A DNA stretch of 64,000 bases from JAUVKT01 sp942491535 (GTDB lineage: Bacteria; Bacteroidota; Bacteroidia; Bacteroidales; VadinHA17), in NCBI GenBank assembly GCA_942491535.1, contig CALOBV010000015.1:48077-112076 (forward strand), read 5' to 3'. Of the stretch, positions 9,577 to 17,399 are shown in pieces (within the stretch, counting starts at the first letter, position 1; each line of letters opens with the position of its first letter). Under the pieces are notes generated by a model that had not been told where the DNA came from, ran no database searches, and saw only the letters and a list, made by a program, of their open reading frames with translations. The translations under genes and the position numbers were made by a program.

Positions 9577-9676
9577 GGCGTAGGGCATAGGGCATAGGGC
9601 ATAGGGCGTAAGGCCTGGGGAAGACAAAAAAGTTGTCAATCCCTTCGCCTTTTGCCTTTAGCCTTTTGCCTTTATC
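9577..9676. repeat. Low-complexity word-repeat tract R1
   Basis: The tract lies between two convergent genes. It starts with three GGGCATA-type units followed by GGGCGTAAGGCC, and ends with repeats of CCTTTTGCCTTTAG on the same strand. Its right half reads into the last codons of miaA, so the terminal Lys-Ala-Lys-Gly of MiaA is encoded by repeat sequence. A weak 5-bp stem, GACAA/TTGTC, lies at 9623-9637. G-rich words on one side and C-rich words on the other give an imperfect inverted layout. Confidence 0.8.
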
Positions 9677-10587
9677 TTTAGCATTATAGCTTCTATTTTT
9701 TCATCTATTGGCTGATGTCCATCGAGCCAGTGAATCTTCTTACCCTTTCGTTCCATTCCCCTGAACCATGTCATCTGGCGCTTGGCAAACTGATGAATGG
9801 CAGTTTCAAGGCTCGAGTACATTTCGTCATAGCTTAGCTTACCGGTAAGATAAAGTGTCACAAACTTATATTCAAGGCCATAATAAATCAGGGTTTCGGC
9901 TGACAACCCGCTTTTTAACAATGCGCTTACTTCTTCTATCATTCCCTCCTCAAGTCTGGCTTTCAGCCGTTCAGAAATCCTTCGCCTTCGAGAATCCCTG
10001 TCGTACTTCACACCTATAAGCAATGAATTCAATTTTGGGAAAGTAATTGCTTCTGCAGCATTGACCTTGTAATACTCTTCTATTTCGATAGCTCTTATTG
10101 CTCTTTTTTTGCTATCAATGTCGGTCCTGTTATGCAAGGCACGGTAGGATTTAAGTAAGGTTCTAAGCTCAGGCAAACTGAGCTTTTCCAGTTTATTCCT
10201 CAATCTTGCATCAGGTGGTACCTCAATAAGGGTATATCCACTTACAATGCTATCAATGTACATACCCGAACCTCCACATACTATCGGTACTTTTCCCTTT
10301 TGGCTTATATTATCAAATACCCTCAGGAAATCACGCTGGTATTCAAAAACATTGTATTTATATCCTGGATCGACTATATCGATAAGATGATATGGGACCT
10401 CCTGATCATCAATCCTGTAATCAGAATAGTCTTTCCCGGTTCCAATATCCATACCCCTGTAAACCTGCCTGGAGTCGGCACTTATTACTTCACTCCCCAG
10501 GACCCCGGCAAGCCTTGCTGCAACTGCGGTCTTACCCGAAGCTGTTGGCCCGGTAATAAGAATTAAATCGTAGTTAATAGTATCCAT
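9658..10587 (-). CDS. miaA: tRNA dimethylallyltransferase MiaA
   Basis: This 309-residue enzyme transfers a dimethylallyl group to A37 of tRNAs reading UNN codons. Its P-loop (GPTASGKTAVAARLAG) is followed by the substrate motif SADSRQVYRGMDIGTGK, by VPYHLIDIVDP, and by the C-terminal QFAKRQMTWFRGM. Length matches the family. The extreme C-terminus (KIKAKG) derives from the neighbouring repeat tract. It is divergent from the Yip1-type gene, with about 55 bp between the starts. Confidence 0.97.
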   Translation of the reverse strand: MDTINYDLILITGPTASGKTAVAARLAGVLGSEVISADSRQVYRGMDIGTGKDYSDYRIDDQEVPYHLIDIVDPGYKYNVFEYQRDFLRVFDNISQKGKVPIVCGGSGMYIDSIVSGYTLIEVPPDARLRNKLEKLSLPELRTLLKSYRALHNRTDIDSKKRAIRAIEIEEYYKVNAAEAITFPKLNSLLIGVKYDRDSRRRRISERLKARLEEGMIEEVSALLKSGLSAETLIYYGLEYKFVTLYLTGKLSYDEMYSSLETAIHQFAKRQMTWFRGMERKGKKIHWLDGHQPIDEKIEAIMLKIKAKG

Positions 10588-10642
10588 AAAATATTATTGT
10601 ATAAAATTAACTATTTTTACTTTCTACATTCAGTTGCAGCTT

Positions 10643-11224
10643 ATGGATTTTGCATTACTATACAAAAGGCTTGTAATGCTTGTTACCAGGCCTGCCAGGT
10701 TCTGGATACAAGTAAAAGACGAGGCAATTCCTTCTTCTGAGGTAAGAAGATCATTTCTGACGCCAATACTTATACTGGTATCTCTTGCTTCATTTGCCGG
10801 AACATACCTGTTTTCATACAACTCATTATCAATAATTTACCCCTTACTAAAAGGCCTGGAGTATTTTCTCATATTCTTTATCACGATAGAACTGGTAGTA
10901 TTCTTTTTATCAGAGATAGTAGGCTACTTACTTAAGGTAAGGATTACAGGGGAGCTATATAAACTGGTTGTATATTCTCTTGCACCATTTATGTTACTGA
11001 TGATAATAACAAGATTATTTTCATCCCTTCTGTTTTTGAACATGCTGGGTTTTTACGGACTGGTAATATTATGGATGGGAGTAGATATAATAGTTGGAGG
11101 AGATAATTTATTCAGAATCAGACTTACGTCACTTATATCATTAGCTATAGTAGTGTTTTACCTTGGAATAAGGTGGATAGTAAGTGCACTGGCCGAAGGT
11201 CTTTACTTTGCAATATTTGGATAG
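10643..11224 (+). CDS. Yip1-family multi-pass membrane protein
   Basis: This 193-residue protein opens with a cytosolic segment (YKRLVMLVTRPARFWIQVKDE) and is followed by about five hydrophobic helices. The layout matches bacterial YIP1-domain proteins, whose function is not established. I choose the ATG at 10643; a TTG at 10634 is possible but unneeded. The stop is followed one base later by the smpB start, so the two are very likely co-transcribed. Confidence 0.8.
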   Translation: MDFALLYKRLVMLVTRPARFWIQVKDEAIPSSEVRRSFLTPILILVSLASFAGTYLFSYNSLSIIYPLLKGLEYFLIFFITIELVVFFLSEIVGYLLKVRITGELYKLVVYSLAPFMLLMIITRLFSSLLFLNMLGFYGLVILWMGVDIIVGGDNLFRIRLTSLISLAIVVFYLGIRWIVSALAEGLYFAIFG

Positions 11225-11225
11225 G

Positions 11226-11681
11226 ATGGGAAGAGGAGCAAGCAATATCGTCATAAAGAATAAAAAGGCATCACATAACTTTCTTTTTATTGATAAGTAT
11301 ATGGCAGGTATTCAGTTAACAGGAACTGAGATTAAATCTTTAAGGGCAGGCAAAGCCAATCTTATTGATTCGTACTGTCATTTCCATAATGGTGAGTTGT
11401 ATTTAAAAGGGATGAACATCTCTGAATATTACTGGGGAAACATTAATAATCATGAACCCGGTAGGGAAAGAAAACTTCTTCTTACCAGAAGAGAGCTTAC
11501 AAAGCTTGAGAAAAAAGTCAGAGAGAGTGGCCTTACAATAATTGTAACCAAGGTATTTATTAATGACAGAGGTCTGGCAAAAGCTGAAATTGCACTGGCA
11601 AAGGGAAAAAAAGAATACGATCACCGCCAGAACATGAAGCAAAAAGATGCTGAGAGGGAGATGGACCGACGCATGAAATAA
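11226..11681 (+). CDS. smpB: SsrA-binding protein SmpB
   Basis: SmpB (151 aa) binds tmRNA and places it in stalled ribosomes. Visible family stretches are NKKASHNFLF, the GTEIKSLRAGKANL motif, ISEYYWGNINNHEP and the basic C-terminal helix (KGKKEYDHRQNMKQKDAEREM). I choose the ATG at 11226, since the 14 residues upstream of it are not SmpB-like and overlap the preceding gene. Its TAA abuts the TAA of the convergent SPOR gene with no intervening base. The tmRNA gene itself is not in the window. Confidence 0.97.
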   Translation: MGRGASNIVIKNKKASHNFLFIDKYMAGIQLTGTEIKSLRAGKANLIDSYCHFHNGELYLKGMNISEYYWGNINNHEPGRERKLLLTRRELTKLEKKVRESGLTIIVTKVFINDRGLAKAEIALAKGKKEYDHRQNMKQKDAEREMDRRMK

Positions 11682-12503
11682 TTACCTTTCGCTAAGCTCC
11701 CTGGCCTCGTTGATTGAAATCTGATTCCCGTTATTAAAAGCTACTATAAAAGAATCTTCTACTCCGTTGTGCTTTAGTTCTTCGAGGTATATGGCGGCCT
11801 CTGAATAAGTCTTAAAAGAACCCGACTGGTATTTAAACATATTCCCTGATTTTAGGATTCTTATACCATATTTCAGTTTACTCCCTATACGATCCTCCAG
11901 CTCAGGCTGCGAAATCCTCTGAGATGATATTGATACCTGCACCCTGAAGCTTATTTCAGAGATACTCTCTACGGCGACTTCCTGCACCTGAATAATATCC
12001 TTGTGTTCCACTACTGAATCATTCTTTACTACCCGGGGGTCAGGGTCCTCCTCCTGGAGCAACTCAACACTTTCGACAGACGCCGACCTGTCGAGTTTAA
12101 TTGAAGCTGATTCGGACAGTACAGAAACTCTTCTTTTACCTCCCACAAGGTAATCAAACCTCCCTGTTATAGTGAATGAACCTGCAAGAAGTTCATCAGC
12201 CCTTGCAAGGTATTGTATTGTTATAATATCTTGCTCTGGCAAATCAAGCCATACATAATTTACCTGGTTATTGTCTCTGAAGAAGTCTGCTCCGCTACTG
12301 TAAACATTCTCAATAATAAATCCCAGGGGCAGGTCGTGATAGAAGCGGGCAAATCCTCTTAAACTTCCTTTTGTGATACTAACAGTTACAGGCACATTCT
12401 TCCCGGGGGGCCACGATTCCTGTGTTAAAACACTTACTTTCACTTCCTGTGCCAATGTGGATAATGAGAATAAGAAAAGTATTAAAAAAGATACGATCTT
12501 CAT
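11682..12503 (-). CDS. Exported protein with C-terminal SPOR-like domain
   Basis: This 273-residue protein has a signal peptide (FLILFLFSLSTLAQ). A beta-rich domain at about residues 20-130 resembles an extracellular adhesion fold (TQESWPPGKNVPVTVSITKG). A linker follows, and then a SPOR-like domain at about 185-270 that begins FRVQVSIS and contains YQSGSFKTYSEA. Its C-terminal layout parallels that of the SPOR protein at 4184-5887. A peptidoglycan- or septum-associated role is inferred. It lies 10 bp downstream of the LOG-like gene on the same strand. Confidence 0.75.
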   Translation of the reverse strand: MKIVSFLILFLFSLSTLAQEVKVSVLTQESWPPGKNVPVTVSITKGSLRGFARFYHDLPLGFIIENVYSSGADFFRDNNQVNYVWLDLPEQDIITIQYLARADELLAGSFTITGRFDYLVGGKRRVSVLSESASIKLDRSASVESVELLQEEDPDPRVVKNDSVVEHKDIIQVQEVAVESISEISFRVQVSISSQRISQPELEDRIGSKLKYGIRILKSGNMFKYQSGSFKTYSEAAIYLEELKHNGVEDSFIVAFNNGNQISINEARELSER

Positions 12504-12513
12504 TTTAAAAATA

Positions 12514-13224
12514 TTAGAAGTTTGGACCTAGTAAGTAAGTTGAATAAAAAAGATCGAGATGTTCAACAGCATCTACTGCGGTATCAACTACAATAAACAG
12601 ATCCAGATCTTCTTTAGATATATTTTCCTCCTTTGCCAGCATGGTCGATTTAATCCATTCAACCAATCCTGTCCAGTAATCTTTACCTATAAGGATTATC
12701 GGGAATTTACCAATCTTCTTGGTTTGAATCAGGGTAATCGCTTCAAACAACTCGTCAAAAGTTCCGAAGCCTCCTGGAAGAACTATAAAGCCCTGGGAGT
12801 ATTTCATAAACATTACTTTCCTTATAAAGAAATGATCAAATGTTATCAATTTGTCAGGATCGATATACTCGTTGGCAGACTGTTCAAAAGGAAGGTCGAT
12901 ATTAATCCCAACACTCTTTCCCTTTCCTTTTTTTGCCCCTTTATTTGCTGCCTCCATAATACCTGGGCCTCCACCGGTTATAACACCATAGCCATGTATT
13001 GTTAGCAGATATGCCAGATCTTCAGCAATTTTGTAATACTTGTTATCATCGGCGGTTCTTGCCGATCCGAATATCGAAACGCATGGTCCTATTCTGGCCA
13101 GTTTCTCGAAGCCTTCAACAAATTCAGAAATTATTTTAAAGATCCTCCATGAATCCATTGTTTGAATTTCATTCCATGTTTTTTCTTCAAAGGCGTCTTT
13201 CACCAGGTCTTTCGGTTTTTCCAT
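12514..13224 (-). CDS. TIGR00730-family Rossmann-fold protein (LOG-like nucleotide 5'-monophosphate phosphoribohydrolase)
   Basis: This 236-residue cytosolic protein has the two hallmark stretches of the LOG/'lysine decarboxylase-like' family: GGGPGIMEAANKGA and PGGFGTFDELFEA. Characterised relatives hydrolyse cytokinin riboside or purine nucleoside 5'-monophosphates to free base and ribose phosphate. No lysine decarboxylase activity is expected. An N-terminal helical extension of ~50 residues precedes the fold, as in the longer subgroup. It is followed 10 bp later by the SPOR gene. Confidence 0.88.
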   Translation of the reverse strand: MEKPKDLVKDAFEEKTWNEIQTMDSWRIFKIISEFVEGFEKLARIGPCVSIFGSARTADDNKYYKIAEDLAYLLTIHGYGVITGGGPGIMEAANKGAKKGKGKSVGINIDLPFEQSANEYIDPDKLITFDHFFIRKVMFMKYSQGFIVLPGGFGTFDELFEAITLIQTKKIGKFPIILIGKDYWTGLVEWIKSTMLAKEENISKEDLDLFIVVDTAVDAVEHLDLFYSTYLLGPNF

Positions 13225-13247
13225 ATTTTAATTTTCTAATGTTTATA

Positions 13248-14393
13248 TTAATTTGGTATTTTAACTACAATAGTCTGTCCTAATTCATTATAATCTATAA
13301 TTGATATTACTGCATTATGCGCACTTAGTATAAGATTCACAAGGACCATTCCTATTCCAGGGTTTGAATCTGAATATTCGCCTGCAGGTTCAAATAATTT
13401 ATTCATGTTATCCAGAAAATTCTCATTGAATTTAATTCTTTTATCGCTAATAAATACTTCAACATAGTCCTTTTCTTTTCTTGCATTTACTATAATCTCT
13501 CCTTCCGCTTTTATATTTTGATGGGTATTCTCAACTATCCTCTCAAAACATACCTCAATAAGCTCTTTATCCACAATAACAAAAATAGGGTCTTCAATAT
13601 TTACGCGCAATTTTGTTTTTGAGTTTTTAAGTATTGAGACTGGATCTGTGCCAATATTTAGAAAAATATCCCTCAAATCTACTTTTTCGGAACTAAGCTT
13701 ATGTTTTCCTGTTCTCAGATTGGTAATCAGCAAAGCCTGTAATGCAAATCTTTCGAGTCTGTCTACACTCTCCTCCATAAGACCGAGCATTAATTCAAGT
13801 TCAGAATCACGCTTATCAGTTCTGAGCAGCTGCATAGGACCTATTATTCCGTTTAAGGGTGTCCTTATTTCATGCCCTATAAGATTCAGAAATTCTGTCT
13901 TAGCTTCATCCAGGTTGCTTAATTGCCTGTTTGCCTGTTCGAGCTGGGCCGTCCTCTCAGATACTCTATCTTCCAGCCAGCTGTTAACTTCTCTAAGTTT
14001 TAACTTGCTTGTTCTCAATTCGAGATGCGTTCCGACTCTGGCCAGGAGCTCCTGCTTATCGAATGGCTTTGAGATAAAGTCCTGTGCTCCCGACTCAAAT
14101 CCTTTTACTATACTTTCCTTAGCAGTTTTAGCTGTAAGGAAGATTACCGGCATATCATTATTTTCCGGTTTCTGTCTGATGTAGCGACAGGTTTCATAAC
14201 CATCCATTCCGGGCATCATAATATCAAGTAAAACAAGGTCAAAGGGCTGTTCGTCAATCCATTCAATTGCTTCAAGGCCATTTGTAGCAAATTCTACCTT
14301 ATAATCATGTTCCTTCAATATGCTCCCAAGTAGCTGAAGATTCTTAGGATTATCGTCAACAATTAATATTACATATTCAGAACGATCATTCAT
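13248..14393 (-). CDS. Hybrid receiver-histidine kinase with degenerate ATPase domain
   Basis: This 381-residue protein starts with a receiver domain (IVDDN at ~11-15, phospho-acceptor Asp57 in LVLLDIMMPG). A short coiled coil follows, then a HisKA helix (FLNLIGHEIRTPLNG, His174) and an HATPase-like domain. In the last, the G1 box that should read DxGxG is ISDKRIKF, so the ATP-binding Asp-Gly-Gly is lost, while the GIGM remnant of G2 remains. It overlaps the upstream hybrid kinase by 8 bp (ATGAATGA), indicating coupled translation. I infer it takes phosphate from that partner and does not autophosphorylate well. Confidence 0.88.
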   Translation of the reverse strand: MNDRSEYVILIVDDNPKNLQLLGSILKEHDYKVEFATNGLEAIEWIDEQPFDLVLLDIMMPGMDGYETCRYIRQKPENNDMPVIFLTAKTAKESIVKGFESGAQDFISKPFDKQELLARVGTHLELRTSKLKLREVNSWLEDRVSERTAQLEQANRQLSNLDEAKTEFLNLIGHEIRTPLNGIIGPMQLLRTDKRDSELELMLGLMEESVDRLERFALQALLITNLRTGKHKLSSEKVDLRDIFLNIGTDPVSILKNSKTKLRVNIEDPIFVIVDKELIEVCFERIVENTHQNIKAEGEIIVNARKEKDYVEVFISDKRIKFNENFLDNMNKLFEPAGEYSDSNPGIGMVLVNLILSAHNAVISIIDYNELGQTIVVKIPN

Positions 14394-17304
14394 CTTTCTG
14401 TTTATTATAAAGCTTTAACTTTTTTAGTATGCCGGGAAAATCACTAATATTCTTCTTAATCAATTCAACGTCAAACGAATCTACTGAAACCTTAAGTGAA
14501 CTGCCATATTCTCTTAATAGCTCAATATTGTAATCGTTGCCCAGGTTCAGTATATCATCTCCAAATTGCTCTACCATCTCTATTGGCTGTTTCTTTCTTA
14601 ACTTCTCCCAGTCAGCATTGTACTTAGTCTCAATAACATTTATAACAGATGGTAGTTTTGCCATTACCGACTCAGGCAAGAAATCATCTTTTGATTTCAT
14701 AATATTACCCGGCTGATAATTTAACTTCTCATAAGGAAGAATATTCATTATTGCGGAGTAAAATTCGCTCATCTGGACAGGTTTCAGAAGGTAGCTTTCA
14801 AAATCATGCTTTTTAATCCGGGATATATCCTCGCTCATCGCAGATGCAGTTATAGCAATCACCGGTATCCCGGATAGTCTTGCATCAGATTTAAGCGTTT
14901 TCAACAGCATATAACCGTCGATATCAGGCATTCGGATATCACTTAAAACAAGATCAGGCATAAAGGACTCAAGTAACTCCAGCGCATCCTTCCCGCCAGA
15001 TGCAATTTTTACTTTAATTCCTACATCCAGCAGAAGAGCCTTAAAGAAATTCTGATCATCCAGGTTGTCTTCTACCAATAAGACCTTTTTATTTTTAAAA
15101 CTTATCATCTTTGAAGTAATGGATGATAACTCTTTTGTCTTATCAGGATTCTTACATATTGCAATATCTTTCAAAACGACGGTAAATTTACTACCCTCCC
15201 CTTTTCTGCTTTCTGCAAAGACCACTCCTCCCAATACATCAACCAACCTTTTTGTAATTGCAAGACCAAGTCCTGTACCCTCATATCTTCTCGATATATC
15301 TGCATCTTCCTGTTGAAATGGTTCAAACAAATGTTGCATAAAATGATCAGATATCCCAACCCCTGTATCCTCAATACTGATTATCATTGTAAGGGATTCA
15401 GGTTTTATATCCTCAGTTTCAACACAAAAAACAAGGCCTCCCTTATCTGTAAATTTGACAGCATTACTAAGGATGTTAATTATTATCTGCCTGAGCCGAA
15501 GTTTATCAATAATTATTAAATCAGGCAGGCTTTTTGATATCCTGCAATCCAGCGATAGACCCTTTTTATGAATATTTTGCCGGAATAAGTCAATAATATT
15601 ATTGAAGAATGAATCCAGTGATACCTCTACAGGGTCAACTTCCATTTTACCTGCCTCAACCTTAGATAAATCAAGAATATCATTAAGTATCTGTAGCAGG
15701 GCCGCAGCACTAGATCGTATTGACTCAAGATAGCTTATATTCTTTTTGTCAGACATCCTTGTAGAAAGTATATCTGCAAAGCCAAGGATTGAATTCATTG
15801 GAGTTCTAATTTCATGACTCATATTAGCCAGAAACTGGCTCTTAGATCTGTTTGCTTCCTCCGCCCTGCTCTTTGCCCGCAATAATTCATCACCTATTCT
15901 CTTCCTGTCAATCGCCATCCCCAGCTGGACTCCTATCTGAGCCGCCAGCTCATCAAATCTCTTGCTGGAAGGACCGGTTTCTTCAAATAGGAACTGTAGT
16001 ACTCCCACAATTCTATTCTCTACCTCGATAGGGAAAACAAAGGAATTTGTAAAATGAAAGTCATTTACCAGTTGATCTATCAATGGGCAGTCACAAGATT
16101 TAATGTTTCCGATATATTGTGGCTTCTTTGATTTAACGGCCATGTTTATCGGACAATCCTCCGATTCAAAGCTGCAATTCATTAATAGTTCTGATATACC
16201 ACTATTCCTTATATTATCAGATATATACCATATCCCTGATGGTGTTATTTCTCCCTTATCCTGGTCGACATATACCATATGACCAAGGGGCCAGCCAGCA
16301 TGCTCCGAAAATCGTTCAATTGCAAAGACTATTGCTTCTTCAGGATCGATTGACAGATTCGATGCACTGGTAATTTCACTCAGCAACCTGACCGATTTTT
16401 CCTTCTCATCAAGATTAAAGTTTGCTACCTCCAGTTCAACTGTTCTTTCCCTTACCAGTTCTTCAAGATAATTCTGGTAGGTTTTTAGTTCTGACTCAGC
16501 TCTCTTCTGTTCTGTAACATCCTGAACCATAGACAGCACCCCTATTATCTCACCATCATACTTCTTAAATGGCGTATTCGACCAGCTGCAGGTTATTATT
16601 CTTCCACTCTTTGTAATATTTTCGTTAGTTCTATATACGCTCTCGTCTTTTTGAAGCAAACTCTTAAGTATGGCACGAGTATCCTTTGCAGCTTCTTCAG
16701 GAACAATTGTCTCGTAAGGGTGCTTACCAATAACCTCATCTTCTTTAAACCCAAAAATATCTTCAGCAGAAGGGTTCCATGATTTAACTTTAAAATCGGC
16801 ATCCCATATAATAAGCCCAATCGGCATCTTTTCGATCTGTAGCTGGAGATACACCTGGAGATCGATAAGTTCATTCTCCATCCGTTTCCTTGCCGAAATA
16901 TCTCTAAGGAAGGCAAGTATATATGTATCATTATCAAAATTTATTCTGGACAGGCTAATTTCAGTATATAAATCGCTTCCATCAGCCCTGGAATGCAGCC
17001 ATTCAAATGACTGAGCCTCGCCCTTAAAGACCCTATCCAGATATTTTGCAGCTGCTACAACAGATCTCTCCCCATCGGGCTGAAACTCAGGAGATATATC
17101 GGATGGTCTCCTCCCAATTAAATCAGCCTTTTTTGAATAACCAAACATCTTAAGGCTTCTTGGATTACATTCCTGGATCAATAAATCCTGAAGCAGGAAA
17201 ATCCCATCTGAAGCATTCTCAAATAGAGATTTGTAAAGTGTCTCCGAAGATTTAAGAGTTTTCTCAGCAATCTGCCTTATATTCAATCTACTCTTTCCAG
17301 GCAT
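14386..17304 (-). CDS. PAS-PAS-GAF hybrid histidine kinase with C-terminal receiver
   Basis: This large cytosolic sensor (972 aa, no membrane segment) has PAS domains at about 20-140 and 150-265, a linker coiled coil, and a GAF domain at about 305-470. The HisKA helix has His497 in MSHEIRTPMN. The HATPase is complete (NAVKFTD, DTGVGIS, GTGLGLAI), and the receiver has Asp789 in LVLSDIRMPD. A ~110-residue helical tail follows, in the place where an HPt domain might be, but I see no typical HPt histidine motif. Cys-rich patches in GAF (SEDCPINM, SCDCPLID) might bind a cofactor or metal. It is co-translated with the downstream REC-kinase protein through an 8-bp overlap. Confidence 0.93.
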   Translation of the reverse strand: MPGKSRLNIRQIAEKTLKSSETLYKSLFENASDGIFLLQDLLIQECNPRSLKMFGYSKKADLIGRRPSDISPEFQPDGERSVVAAAKYLDRVFKGEAQSFEWLHSRADGSDLYTEISLSRINFDNDTYILAFLRDISARKRMENELIDLQVYLQLQIEKMPIGLIIWDADFKVKSWNPSAEDIFGFKEDEVIGKHPYETIVPEEAAKDTRAILKSLLQKDESVYRTNENITKSGRIITCSWSNTPFKKYDGEIIGVLSMVQDVTEQKRAESELKTYQNYLEELVRERTVELEVANFNLDEKEKSVRLLSEITSASNLSIDPEEAIVFAIERFSEHAGWPLGHMVYVDQDKGEITPSGIWYISDNIRNSGISELLMNCSFESEDCPINMAVKSKKPQYIGNIKSCDCPLIDQLVNDFHFTNSFVFPIEVENRIVGVLQFLFEETGPSSKRFDELAAQIGVQLGMAIDRKRIGDELLRAKSRAEEANRSKSQFLANMSHEIRTPMNSILGFADILSTRMSDKKNISYLESIRSSAAALLQILNDILDLSKVEAGKMEVDPVEVSLDSFFNNIIDLFRQNIHKKGLSLDCRISKSLPDLIIIDKLRLRQIIINILSNAVKFTDKGGLVFCVETEDIKPESLTMIISIEDTGVGISDHFMQHLFEPFQQEDADISRRYEGTGLGLAITKRLVDVLGGVVFAESRKGEGSKFTVVLKDIAICKNPDKTKELSSITSKMISFKNKKVLLVEDNLDDQNFFKALLLDVGIKVKIASGGKDALELLESFMPDLVLSDIRMPDIDGYMLLKTLKSDARLSGIPVIAITASAMSEDISRIKKHDFESYLLKPVQMSEFYSAIMNILPYEKLNYQPGNIMKSKDDFLPESVMAKLPSVINVIETKYNADWEKLRKKQPIEMVEQFGDDILNLGNDYNIELLREYGSSLKVSVDSFDVELIKKNISDFPGILKKLKLYNKQKDE

Positions 17305-17399
17305 GTTAAGAGATTAATTATGATATATATAGTTAATGGCTAATATACAATATAAAAGAACAAGAGTTAGGCTCAACATAACAAATAGTTATCTGCCGG

